From NCBI GenBank assembly GCA_964019415.1, contig OZ025869.1:11832363-11896362 (forward strand): DNA of 64,000 nucleotides. The letters are read 5' to 3'. Made by a program: the position numbers and the translations under genes. Below, one piece after another: positions 34,280 through 46,310 of this stretch; positions within the stretch are counted from its first letter, which is position 1; each line of letters starts with the position of its first letter. The stretch comes from Ianthella basta. Taxonomy: Eukaryota > Porifera > Demospongiae > Verongiida > Ianthellidae. The notes beneath the pieces are model-generated. The model saw only the letters and a program-made list of their open reading frames with translations. It was not told where the DNA came from and did no database searches.

Positions 34280-35375
34280 TTTTCTACAATGCTCATCTGC
34301 ATGAAAACAATACAAGCCCTCAGAAAGTGAGTGACTTCCTTTGCAACCCGCAAAGCATGAGATGGTGGAAGCTTCCAAATGTACGCACACACACAATGTG
34401 CGCCTTCAAAACAGCAAAGAACAGCAGAATGGTGCAAGAATCCTTCCGCAGTAAGCAGCTCAAAAGTGCTCGATTCCTCTCTGCTAGGTTGCACTTGCCG
34501 CTGAACTGGAGCACTTCAATAGGTGTTAGAACCCCATTTGCTTCCATGGCTGGTACCAACAGTCCATCGGGGAGGTGGAGAATCACGTCAGGTGCCACTC
34601 TGCTCAAGGCAGAGCGCATCAGATGTGCATCTGACAGGAATTCCTCCCAACTGGCAGCATTGCTGAGGAAGAAGCAAGGAACATTGGTATTATAATACCA
34701 CCTACTTCCTGGACTCTTTTGTGTACTACCTACGTACACTCCAAGTACTTACTCATACCACTTCAGTTACCATGAGATTCACCAATTGAAGTGGGAGGCA
34801 TGAGCACACTATTCATCTGTTCGATCAACTGAGTGCAAACAGAGCAAGGGCCAAGATGTATCTGCGAATGATTAGAGTGATGTGAACTTCCCTATCCCTC
34901 ATTTATATGAAAGAGGGTACCTAACTAGCTAACTCAGCTGAATATGATATACTTAGCTAACACACATCATCCCCTGACAAATGCTGTAATTATATGTACA
35001 AATTTGACACGCCCGCACATTATGCCTACTCCCTGACCGGTAGTGACTGAAGTACAGGAGCGACAGACAAACTTACAGTTCACACTGGCCAAATGCAATC
35101 TCCAAGTTTGTGTGCAGTTTAGCTACGTAGCTATATACCTAGGCCTGAAGTAGCGACAGCGCACTAGCTGGTCTAGCTAGGGCATGTACAGAGCATCACG
35201 CAGTGGCTTCTTCTTCTGGACCGTCAATGCACCAAATCTCTAGTCAGCCATAGTACGTGCACGTGGTTAGAGTATCTAGCTATCTAATATGCTATACTCC
35301 TGACCTTCACAGAAATAGCTACTCGGCACGGCCACATCTCATGGCCAGTCACCCTAATCGCGTGCCAACATTACC

Positions 35376-36197
35376 TTAGGCGTGTCCACACGGAATTCGC
35401 TTCGAATGCGCATTGGAATTCTTTCCGGTTAAGTCGGTTCTGCCAATGCGAATCGAGTAGAAAATCGCGTCCACACTCCCAAACCCGAATGCGCATGGGA
35501 CAGCAAAATTGCGCGCGTATTGTCACGTGTTTCTACATTGTGTGACGCGTCAAAATGGCGTTAGCGACTCGGAGTTGTTGTTGTTGGCGTGCTTGCTTTG
35601 GAAGTTTATCCTCGATATGCAGCGGCAGCATTTTCGGAGGGAGAGGCAGCGTAGACGTATCTTCAGCAAACGTGCGCGTGTTCTACGACATCGAATTTTT
35701 CTCAGGAGGCGGATGCAGCGACGAAGGTACGTAGCTAGCTACGGAATATGCGTAAGAGACTACACGCAAACATCTGTCCTACAGGCCTAGGCCGTAGACT
35801 GCCTCAATGCATGCCATTTATTGTCGTAGCTCACCTGAGCTAGTAAGCATGCATATATTATATATATAGGGTATACTTGTACTTGCAGGATTTGCAATGC
35901 ACTGGTTTTGGAGTGTGCGCGACCAATTGGCGCTATACGGTGATGTCCCCCCACAGATTCAGCAGTGCTGTAGTCTCCGCGAACAACCAAAACGAGCCAG
36001 CAATCTTGTTACTTTTCGCGCGCTCTTAAACCGAACCGAATTGACCGGATTCGAATCTACCTACGTAGGTGGATTGACTTATGCGAATCGAAATTCTTAT
36101 CGTTCGAATGCGCATTCCATGTGGACGCAACCGATTCGATTCGCTCCGGATTGAATGCGCATTCGATCCGGATAAGTGCACTCGTGTGGATACGCCT
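35376..36197. mobile_element. TIR element in copy 2 of the duplication
   Basis: The ends ttaggcgtgtccacacg and cgtgtggatacgcctc are inverted. The block is absent at the matching site in copy 1 (near 3145), so it is an insertion. Both flanks are packed with gaatgcgcattcg-like words in opposite orientation. A basic, Arg-rich frame at 35509-35790 is unassigned. The general look (GG-start ends, short target) suggests PIF/Harbinger, but the target duplication is not clear. Confidence 0.55.
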
Positions 36198-36466
36198 CTT
36201 GTCTCTTGTGAGTGGCGTGAAGTATACAGAGAAGGGCTATTGCAACTGTCGACTACTACACTTCATTTAAAGAACGTTAACGAGAAACTCTTATTACACT
36301 CTTCATGCACTATTTCACCTATAGCTATGTATTCAGTCCTTTTAATGTTGGATGCATATGTCTAACTAGATCTGCATGACCCATAACGTTAATATTATAT
36401 CACACAAAAAGTCATATAAAGTATAATTCACATGCACAATTTCTAAATAATTTCAACACTATTCCG

Positions 36467-39400
36467 TTACAAAAGCACAACCTCTACAGATGAAGATTTC
36501 TTTGTTAACATTTTTGCATCCTCATCTCCTTTTCCTTGGCCTTCCACATATCCTCCAGCAATAAACAGTGCTGCACCACGACCCCCGACTGGTACAACCG
36601 CATGGCGAAACTTTCCTACACTCATTTTGCCTACTTCAATCCAATCATTGTCACCTTTCACAAACTCAAAGATAGTTCTCTGGGTTGTGTTATCTTTCAT
36701 ACCACCAACGGAAATGAGAGAATTTTTGCAAAGAACAATTGTGGGACGTAGAAAAGGAGGGGCTGTTATTTGTGTCCACACACTCTTCTCGGTGTCAAAG
36801 GGCTGTTTGATGACTTCTTGGATATGACTCCATCGCGCTCTCCATGCCTGATGGTTAAAGAGATCCTTCTCATCATGTGAGGCAGGAAATCTAGTTGCAC
36901 CAGCCGCAAGGTAGACATATTCTTCAAAGACGACCACGTGATGTGATCGTAGTGGCTTCGGAAGTTCCAGTGCTTTATAAGATCTTAAGTACCAACTCCT
37001 CGTGCTGAGGTCGTACACATCTACTGAGTTGACAACTCTTTTTCCTTCCATAGACTCCACTACTCCCCCTGTCACCAGAAGCAGGTTGTCGTGCTGGCAA
37101 ACACCACTCGCCAATCGTCTTGTAGGCATGGGAGGTAGTATTTGTTTCCATTCATGCTCAATCTCAAGCCAAGTAAACAGAGTATTAGTAACATTTTCAG
37201 TTTCTGCATCTCGCCCTCCAATCAAAGTAATGTGGTTGTCAATGACCGCAATGGGTGCATTGTAATTTGGAGCTGGTTTCACTACAGGAGCTTCAGGCAG
37301 TGTAGACCATTTCCTGCCAGCTAGAGAATAAACCTGCACTTGTCGGCTCTGTGATAGTTCGTTAGCATCTTCGGGGGCAATCCCAGTGATGTACACCTTA
37401 TCCTTTAGCAAGACGGACGAAATCACTTGCAGTGCAATGGGAATGGGTTGAAGGTTCATGACGGTACTACCAGATGAAGTGGGCTGGATGGCAAATACAT
37501 ACAAGGAGACAATTAACATACGTATCAAGTCAAGATATAGGCTCATATATGAGCTGTAATCTATATATTCTTGTATGCAGAAGTTATCAGACTGATACAT
37601 GCATTATTGCGCCTGTGCCACATCAAACAAAATACATTATGAGAAAAAAGTCAATGATGGCAATTAGTGCACTACAATTTTGAATATAGATCTAGGCTTC
37701 CAACATGCACTGATAATTAACCACATTTAGTGCTGATCACGTGATCACCAGCCAATGGGATCCTATATATCGGTTCACCATAAAGCATAAATCACTTAAA
37801 GTGCACTATCAGCTAGATAGCCAAATAGCAATTTGTTCAGCTCGGTTCCACAGAATGACATTCTCTGGAATAGCGAGCTAGTCAACGACACTGAATAGGA
37901 TGATTACCAGCTCTATCCGCATATCCGTGCCAAAGAGCAGAAGTTGACAGTGTGGGGATGGGCATATGGAGTGAGGTGGGAGCACCTTTACCGTGTCCAG
38001 AGCGGTGAAAAGGCTGGTCACGTACTTGTTGCTACTTCCATATTGGATACGTCGGCTGGAGATGTGGCACACCAGTTGGAACATTAGCCCTGAAGGCCCT
38101 GAAGGAAAGTCTTGGGAGGTACACAAAAGATGTCTGGTCGCTGTCCGCAGTGTTGCGCTCAGTGGGACAATGAATTGAGGGAGTGCAATGTCTCTCTCCA
38201 CTGAACTGAGCAAATTATTACAGTGGAACTTCAGAAATAACACCACCATCCGAGCCATCAAAAGTGGTCTTATTTTCGAGGTGGTCTTAATTCTGAGAAC
38301 CATAATTCATGCATACATGGATTTGGGACTAAACCAAAGCGGTCTTATTTCTAAGGTGGTCGTTCTATAGAGGTGGTCGTTTAGCAGAGTTCCACTGTAC
38401 ATAACAACAAGTTACCTTTGAATCCAATGGGCCTGAGGTCATGCAATCAGCACTAATACAAGTAGACCATGTTAGCAGGTGCTGTGCTGTCTATATACGT
38501 ATAGCACTCTCAGATGACCAGTAAAGGTCACGATTGCATAATGCACTCACCTAAAGCTTGTGCATTACATAACCTTGACCTTTATTGCATCATCCTCGAA
38601 CACTAAGATTAAACAGCTTACACTCTACCAACCATGGTCCAAAAATTACTTAACTGAGACATAATAGGCTAAAGTTTGCCGATGACACTCTAGCCTTTTG
38701 AGTTTGGCTATATAGCTAAAATGGGATGCCCCAGGAAATAATGGATCAGTGTGTGTTGCTCATGTATACTCCTTGTTCAATTTGACCAGATGCCACCCCA
38801 ACTTGATATGCTGGGCAGTGGCACAAAAAGAACATGACAACTAGATGGCTGAATATAATCAACGAGTCATTCGTGAGACATCGTGGCTTACAGGGATTGC
38901 TGAAAATGTGTTAGAAATTGTTTCAAAATGCAAGCTGGTGCAGTCAAAACATGTACAACTATACACATTACATTGCATATACACGCGACATTGCTCCACC
39001 TTTCAAATTTTGGAAGATATATCTGCCCATACTTAAACACGGCGGATAAGGAGACACCAAACCATCCCAAAAATCACCTCTGGCATTTCAGATAGTAGAG
39101 CACCATGTTCTGATGACATGCCAATACTTGAGGAAGGACATGATGTAGGACCTGGATGTACATGGTGGATAAAGACAGCAAGGCCCATGAATGCACTAAT
39201 ACCATGCACTGTATAATCAAGTTAAGATGCAAATTACCCAAACGTTGCAGTTGCATACTGTTAAGGTGACATATATACACCTTCTTCTGAATTATCTAAA
39301 TACACTTGCTATGGGAACACACATTTACACAGAGATTCTAAATCTGGTAGAAGCACTCAAATTGCTTGTCGTGATTCTGCATACAGTGGACACATGGTAC

Positions 39401-41600
39401 AGACAGATTGAGCATGACAATAAAATCCTGAACACGTATGTTGTGGACAGATTACACTGTACAGACGTTGCATTATGACATCACATCTTGTATGGCTTAT
39501 AATTGCCGAGCGGCGAGCGTAAGCGAGCAAAGCGAGGCCATTGATCACTGTCTATTTGAGCCTCGGTGATATATATATCCAATATTTGTATCCCACGACA
39601 TGTGACTGCTCATGTGACTCTGTCACATGACGGCTCGTCTTTTCAATGGGTGCTTTTGCTCCTGTTCGGCCGCTCATCTTTGCCAGCATGCTCCTGCGGA
39701 TCAGGGCACAGAAGGAGAGCAGATGGGAATGGCAACGACGTGGCTGGGTCCAGCACGCTGAGGGGGCCACACTGCAAGACAGTGCGCGCGACTTGATACA
39801 GAGACAGCGGGGCAAAGATAGGCCAGACTAGAAGCGAATGCGGCAGAATGGCACAAGGCTACTGGCCTCGGCGACGGACGAGCAGTGTCAGTCCAGGCTT
39901 GAGGAGCTTTGGCAGTAACAAACAAGGCCCTTGGCTACTAAGACAGCTCCAGTCTGTAACAGCACATTACACTTGTCTACTGGCCACGTACTATTCATGC
40001 TGCGAGGCAATTCTTACGCGCTTAGCGTATGCCTAGTTATATAACGGCTCCTCAGCAGAGACAAATTCTTCTACAGTGCATGGAATCTATCTAAGATGGT
40101 CACTGTGTTAGGCAGCCACCTATCTAAAACAGCCAGCCTCCCTGGCCCCCAATAGCACTAAAGCATTGCAATCTACCTCTGTAGAGCAGCATAAGGGTCA
40201 GTTATAACTGGCTCACAGGTGGTTGTTTTAGACAGGTTCCACTGAATATCAATACACACTCTTATACATACGTACATACAGCACACTCCATGTGCCTATA
40301 TACAAAGGTACACAAAAAGCAAATTTGATGGAAGTAGCAGCTTACCTGGAATTGAAGATGTGTCAATGTGATCTTGGATGTGCCCAGTATCAGTAGAATT
40401 TCCAGGGAAGTAACATGGACCACACACTAGTGTCATTACTGCAGCGGAACACACAAAACCGAACACCAAGAGTGCAATGAGGCATCTGCAGTTAGCCTGG
40501 TTGTAAAATCGAGGCCTTCCAGATGGTTCTCCTGTGAGTATAAAAAGATGATCACATTCACTGAAGGTGAGGCTAATTACAGAGAGTGATAATTAAGGTA
40601 GTTGTTAACGTGTGTACACACTAGCCTGTTCCCAGGCCATCCACGTAAATTAGCATATGGGCTGAAGTGACTTTCTCCCCCCACACTATTTAACACAGAC
40701 GTTCTGGGAACAAGGCAACTGTACACACACACTAGTGTGTGTTACATGCCAGACACTGGAAACAAACACTGCATCATGATCAGTATTCAATGCACTGATT
40801 GAGTGCTGTCAGCCTGACTAGAAGAATCTATAGGCTGCCTCAGCTGTTAGACCCCACTGTTCAATATCGCTCAGGGGGCATGCAGAACAGAAGAGTAAAA
40901 GGTGACAATAGCTTCTCGGCACTAATTCTCTTCTGCCACTTTGTGATAATGAGAATATATAGGTCAAGTAGCTCACCATATAGGATTCACTTATTGACAC
41001 ATTCACACTTCACACAGAAGACAATACTCACCACCTGAGGTCCTTCTTCCACGACTGTCCTCCATATTCTGAATAGCCTGTTCATCTGCTGACATGACAT
41101 GAGAAGGGGTTACAGAAAGAATAAGATACAAAATGCTTGCTTCGCTGCATATCAACGACATGCAAAGGCACAGTAGTAAGAATAGTGAAGAAGGGCATGA
41201 ACCATACAGAACAGAACCTCCATATCATTTGTAAGCCATGCCATGTCATATATTACGTAATGGAATCAGGATGGGTGAATCACACCATACCTTGATTTGC
41301 ATACTCTCGCCTGAACTGCTTGGCCTTCTCTTCAATTTCAGTGGCCCAAATCTCATTCCCACTCTCTCTCAGTATCTTAAGGAATGCGTCAAATTCTTTG
41401 TTGCCTTTCTTCCGTAAGACCTCAATGATCCTTCCCACCCGCTTGAGCCGTCCCTCTAATGCTTCCACAGATATCCTATCAATCTCTGTCATGAATCCAC
41501 CCGCTGGTTTCTCTAATAGAGGTATGAGTCCTGTCAAACTGAGGTTCGGCTGCAACTTGTGCTCAAGGCTAACTATTGCATCTCTCTTCCAACCGTCCAT
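36467..41600 (-). CDS. K-E: CARD-transmembrane-Kelch protein
   Basis: Five exons: 41291-41600, 41032-41088, 40346-40531, 37908-38200 and 36467-37483. They total 1863 bp (620 residues), with GT-AG junctions in phases 1, 1, 1 and 0. Residues about 8-98 are a CARD (LSLTGLIPLLEKPAGGFMTE, then NKEFDAFLKILRESGNEIWA). A basic linker (SRGRRTSGGEPSGRPR) precedes Cys-Arg-Cys and one membrane segment at about 139-160 (LIALLVFGFVCSAAVMTLVC). An Asn-Ser-Thr glycosylation site lies at 167-169. Residues 185-282 are not recognised. Residues 283-620 form a six-bladed Kelch propeller (HITLIGGRDA, LLLVTGGVVE, YVYLAAGATR, SLISVGGMKD, KFRHAVVPVGG, ALFIAGGYVEG, closing strand VEVVLL). Basic residues before the membrane predict cytosolic CARD and external Kelch (type II). 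A signalling receptor role is inference. Confidence 0.85.
38219..38399. mobile_element. TA-flanked MITE family, copy 2
   Basis: Ends tacagtggaacttc and gagttccactgta. It sits in K-E intron 4, with its edge 19 bp from the exon 4 acceptor at 38200, so it has replaced most of the normal branch-point region. The internal sequence (gtggtcttat words) differs from the other copies. Confidence 0.7.
38400..40071. other. K-E intron between membrane and spacer exons
   Basis: No further exon is required by the phase model. A GC-rich patch at about 39640-39930 holds overlapping unassigned frames and is probably element-derived. Confidence 0.5.
40072..40247. mobile_element. TA-flanked MITE family, copy 3
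   Basis: Ends ctacagtgcatggaatct and gacaggttccactgaata. Internally it shares ccagcctccctggcccc and gcagcataagggtcag with copy 4. It lies in the same K-E intron as copy 2. Confidence 0.7.
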
Positions 41601-42837
41601 TGCACATAGCTATGTACGTATATAACTGAGTACAAACCAAACCAAAGAATACAAGATAAAACCAATTCCGAGCTTCTTACTCAGCTTACATGTAATGTTG
41701 AAAGTCGTTTCGGAGATGGTTAGCTACGTATGTTCTATATGTGGCCAGGGTAAATACACTGACCATGCGTAGAATAGCTACGTAACGTAGCTATAATCAT
41801 CACTTCTATTACATACGCATTATACTCTAATCAACCATTCCATCACTGACTAGCTACATACCGCCATGCTGTCCTACCAAAACACACTAAGATAAAGTGA
41901 GTAATAGTACTCGTTACCTGCGCACCACTTTAGCTTAGCTAGCTAAATCTACTGAAGAGGAACAGCTGCCATCCTAGGAGAACCGTAGCTATTACAGTTG
42001 ATTTAAACCTTGGTTAGCCTGAAATAACAAACTAAATTACCTGGTGTGATCAGAATGGAGTCAACTGAAGACGCCTATGAAGACAGCACGACAATTCTGT
42101 TCTTGGTCCGACAACAAACGTGTAGATCCTCCATCTTTGAAGATTCGGTGGACACGCCCCCCAATGAATCTGCTCATTCACTAGAGCCATATGGTATAAT
42201 TATGTGCTCCTGCTGCAATCAGCTGCAGTACAGCACTAGACTGGTAGCGTCACGGGAACACTCCAGCCAGACCAGTCCAGCCTTCATTTTGAATGGCCTC
42301 TGATATAAAATGTCTGGAGTGGGCCTGGGTTAGCTACACCATATATCTATAGCTACACCAGACTACACTGGAGAACTAAACCAGTGGTGGCCGGGTCTAC
42401 TGTTTGCTCACTAGCTTGCGTGTAAACTGCTTCATGAAATTCTATACTACTTTGATGTTATGCTATGCTCTGATTGCAAATGTTGAAGCTAGCTATAGTT
42501 AGCAAAAGAATCCAATGTGCATGTGTCTCTTCGTGCAATACATAGTTAATGTAGAGGTATAATTTCAAATACTCTGCATGTCTTGTCACCCCCAAATGGT
42601 TCAAATATCCAATTTCGAATTTGTGAATTATTGCACAATAAAATTGAGCTTTGTAATGGTTGTATATAATGTTGTGTGCCAGGCAAGAAGAAGAACATAT
42701 TTAAGGGTAAGTCTGCACAGGCCCCGGAGGAAGCACTTTAAAGGTGGTCAGGCCACGTCAAGACAGTCTAGATGGCCACACGCACAGACCAGTAAGTATC
42801 TTTACTATACAAAAGAATAGCGAGGCCTTAAAATCTG
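41601..42837. other. K-E upstream region
   Basis: 5' leader and promoter of K-E are expected directly above 41600. No TATA box or other regulatory site can be assigned with confidence. A plus-strand frame at 42046-42303 has no recognised domain. Confidence 0.4.
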
Positions 42838-42882
42838 GTCAGGCCATGGCCTGGGCAGCCTGGGCTGTTCCACCAGGCATGC
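42838..42882. repeat. 45-bp shared sequence, copy 2
   Basis: Nearly identical to 13468-13512. Here it abuts the left end of MITE copy 4. Confidence 0.6.
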
Positions 42883-42887
42883 CTCAG

Positions 42888-43062
42888 TACAGTGGAACCT
42901 GTATAAGCTGGTCAATGTGTTGGGCAACCACCTAGCTCTCTAAAGCAGCCAGCCTCCCTGGCCCTAAACCATTGCAAATCAACCTCTGCAGAGCAGTCAC
43001 CTCTCAATAAAGGTCAGCTAGAACTGGCCCACAGACGGTTCTCTTAGACAGGTTTCACTGTA
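42888..43062. mobile_element. TA-flanked MITE family, copy 4
   Basis: Ends tacagtggaacctgtataag and gacaggtttcactgta, TA-flanked. The internal arrangement matches copies 3 and 5. Confidence 0.75.
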
Positions 43063-44017
43063 TTCACATGAGGGAGACAAAATTATTGTACAATCATGCA
43101 TATCTCACAAACAGTTATAACTGTAATCTATAATTGTATGAGTAATGGTATTTTTGTAAACATGAAGCAATAATAATGTTTATGTTATAATAATAAAGTA
43201 ATGCAAATTCACAACTGCAGCCCATTCGGGCATATGGCCATGATCATGGAGTACAATGCAATGAGGATAATGAAAAAATTGCTCTGCATGCTGTATACAT
43301 ACAATTCAAAGATTGGCAGTGATTTAATTATAATTGCAGTATGATTCTGAGGAAGCCAATGGCACACGGACACATGTATACATATTGACTTTATATATGC
43401 ATAAGGATTCCAGCCACTCTGAATCTGTCTGACCATGGACATTTGTCCCAGGTGCATTCGTGGGGTCCCATGAGTGATGGAGATATATACCACCAACATT
43501 ATATCTGGTTAAGCTATAGTCAAAAAGTATGCATCTGGGGTAAAGTAGGCTTACCCTTTGGCCATCCCACAAATGCAAATGCATGAATATGACATAATTG
43601 GCTGAAGCATAACACTTTGGTGTTTATTCTTATGCATGCACATTCTTTTTATTCACATAAAAAGCAATATATAATTGGTTTCATCGAGTTTGGGCATCCT
43701 GTTATTGCATCATGATCAATGTTAACCAGCATCCAACCACCTTTTATACCACAGGGCTTTTCATGATTCGCACATGAAGCATTATTTTGACTTTCCAAAC
43801 TTTGTCTTTAGTCAGTAACAGCCAGTTTTTGCATAAGGGTTGCATTTGTAGACTTCTCCACAAGACAAGGCAGGGTTGTGATGAGTAAGGCCCTTCCTAT
43901 TGCGGGTCGAGCATGATGGTTCAGAATGTGGCATGGGTCACATTGGCTTAAGCTCTGGCATTAATTTGGGCAAACAAAGCGAAGCCCCCCTTATCTGGAT
44001 GGTGTGAAACCAGAAGT
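43063..44017. other. No clear gene
   Basis: AT-rich sequence; short minus-strand frames at 43209-43584 lack recognisable domains. Confidence 0.4.
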
Positions 44018-44265
44018 TTTGGTACATCGCGTTTGCACAATAGTTCACCATATATGGTACATACGTAGCATTGCACAATAGTTTTTGGTATGTCATGATT
44101 GCATAATAGTTTACCATATATGGTACTATGTTGTAATTGTGCAATAGTTTTTGGTATGTTGTGATTTCACAATAGTTTACGATATATGGTACGTACTTTG
44201 CATTTCCCGATTGTTTTTGGTACGTCGTGCTTGTGCAATAGTTACCATCTGGTAGGTATGTACCA
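44018..44265. repeat. 60-bp tandem repeat with open frame
   Basis: About four units combine tttaccatatatggtac with gcaatagtttttggtatgt. The minus-strand frame 43938-44369 stays open across them, giving a 20-residue repeat with VPYMVNYCA and TYQKLLCNA. The inner caccatatatggt word is itself palindromic. Confidence 0.75.
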
Positions 44266-45763
44266 CCATAGATTAATGTACCACCACAGTGGGCACTACC
44301 ATCCATGCTGTCTCTTGGTCTCGTTCTCAGGCCGGGCTGAGAAAGAGGTCCATGTGTCTCTCGGCACAAGCCAATTCAGTGGTCTGCAGTATTTAGAGTT
44401 TTGCCCACTAGCTGTAGCTAGAGCATCAGCTGAAAGAGGCAATTGCAACTGCTAGGATAGAGAAGAAGTGGACGCGGGCATTGGCTCACTGGCTACACAA
44501 GGATTCAGTGGGTCAGAGGAAGTGTACTGTAGTTTGATGGCTGGCTTGGCTGATAGGCAGGCCTGTCAGGATCATGCATATGAGTGAGGGTGCACTGGAC
44601 CAGTTGGCTGTACAAGGACTGCAGGGGAAGGGGCTACTGTGCTGCAGCTTTGCTACCATTTGAAATTAGCTCTCTTCTCTTACTCAGCCTTTCTGGCTGT
44701 AGCTGATGAAGTTAAGGTTGGGTAGATCTTTTAATTTCTTGTATGTTGGCATGGTCACTTGCAATTAGGCTGCTGCAGTCTTACACTCCATGCACTACAC
44801 ACCTTAATGCAAATCCTGCATGCATGCATGCTTCCCCTCGCCCCCACATTTGTCTAGTTTAATTACTTTGACAATGATTTATATACTAAGGATGCACTTA
44901 TAATTAAGGCATTTCACGTTCCAAGCTTACAGTCTTCATCAACTAGTAGCTAGACATTGCATGAGCTCGAGCGGTTTGCACTTGTAGATTTCTCCACATG
45001 GCTGCATGGGTTGTATAGTAGCTATATCTAGGTAAGGCCCTTCTTGTAGCAGCCCTGGGACGGCCAGAGAAGTTATACAGAGCTAGGAGCTGTTGGATGG
45101 AATGTTAACGTTTCCCATTATATAATTATAATATATAATTTGCAATGGGCTTTGCATGGTGTGTTTTCGGGCATGGTGGAGTTTCTATAATGGGCTGGGA
45201 GGCCGCGGCTGTAAGCTGTGCTGGTTTTAAAATGGTCTTGCATAATATATATAATTATGCATGGTTTTGAAATCTGACATTCAGCATCTTCATGCACTCA
45301 AGCTATGTATATAGCAGTGATGCCACATAGCTTAGCCAAAAGAATGCCTGCATGCAAATTTAATTCAATTCAGAATCTTCATTATTGTCAATCCCTAGAG
45401 CTTCAGGTGATAGTTATGTATAATTATTATTATAATTATTGCTGTGGCAGTCAACTGAATTCCTTTTATATATAGGGAGGAAAGAAATCTCACATAATAT
45501 TATTATACATAGCTACCTATAATTACCTGTTTTAATTAAATAATTCCTTCCTGAGCATTACAGAGAAATACTAATATTCAAGACCCTGCATGTACATGCT
45601 ATTGATCGCGATATGCAATAGCATTAATGCATAATAAATAAATAAAGTTAGGAACTTTATAATGCAAAAATCTCTAAATAAAGTTAGTAAGGGAATTAAG
45701 TTAGCATCAAATCAGTCTAAACTCATGCACTAGCATTGCTATTTTACACATTGTACGCATGTA
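44266..45763. other. No clear gene
   Basis: AT-rich intergenic sequence between K-E and K-F. No exon or bounded element was recognised. Confidence 0.4.
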
Positions 45764-45956
45764 TACAGTGGAACCTGACTAAAACAGCCACCTTCGGGCC
45801 AGTTATAACCAACCTTTATAGAGAGGTGGTTGCTCCACAGCTGCACAGGGTATAGATTGCAATGTTTTAGTGCTATTTGGGTCCAGGAAGGTATATAGGC
45901 TGTTTTAGAGAGGTGGCTGCCTAACACAGCGACCCGCTTTGACAGGTTCTACAGTA
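45764..45956. mobile_element. TA-flanked MITE family, copy 5
   Basis: Ends tacagtggaacctgactaa and gacaggttctacagta. The internal gttttagagaggtggctgcc matches the other copies. Confidence 0.75.
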
Positions 45957-46310
45957 TCAGGAAGGAATAATGCTTTCTTTAATACATGCACTGAACAATA
46001 TAGTATACTCCGGATCAGCATACATATAGCCTTGAAAGTACAATTACATGCTATGCATGCTTCACAACAACTTACATCTTTTACACTAGGAAAATATATA
46101 TTGAGTTAGGAAAGGGAAGCTAGCTTAAATAATTAAGACTGTGTAATAATTTTAATCTACCAATTTCACAAGCAGTTAGCCAATAACATACACTAATTTA
46201 CTAAAGTACACTTAGCAATTTAAATGAAAGGAGATCTGAGAGCATCACAATAAAAACATTCATTTAACTTACACATCTTCTCTAAAAATTGGTAACTATA
46301 TTTTTATATC

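Larger units (their letters stand above)
30070..34662 (-). pseudogene. K-D: CARD-Kelch pseudogene
   Basis: The CARD exon starts at 34662 after a cttcttcctcag acceptor (phase 1). It runs in a shifted frame through SDAHLMRSALSRVAPDVILH and NLAERNRALLSCLLRKDS, then loses the last CARD helix to a deletion relative to K-A. The Kelch exon starts at 32227 in phase 0 and encodes ISSILFKGKIYITGVV, QITMIGGHDS, LLLVTGGAQES and VDVYNFNTMKWTSPKGLQL, then stops at IYLC near 31664. There a 1.45-kb insertion interrupts it, with the propeller end beyond at 30070-30190, itself carrying an indel. It is clearly non-functional as a whole. Confidence 0.8.
29600..37490. repeat. Segmental duplication, copy 2
   Basis: This is the longer counterpart of 1-3591. 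Extra blocks at 30.2-31.66 kb and 35.38-36.2 kb look like inserted elements, and the K-E Kelch exon is retained here. Confidence 0.75.

Noticed and set aside
40623-40712. Possible Mutator-like MITE (cctgttcccag and ctgggaacaagg)
   Set aside because: The ends are only partly inverted and no 9-bp duplication flanks them, so membership in the tagtctcg family is not supported.
44018-44265. CRISPR-like array
   Set aside because: Units are contiguous and imperfect, with no unique spacers, and the genome is eukaryotic.
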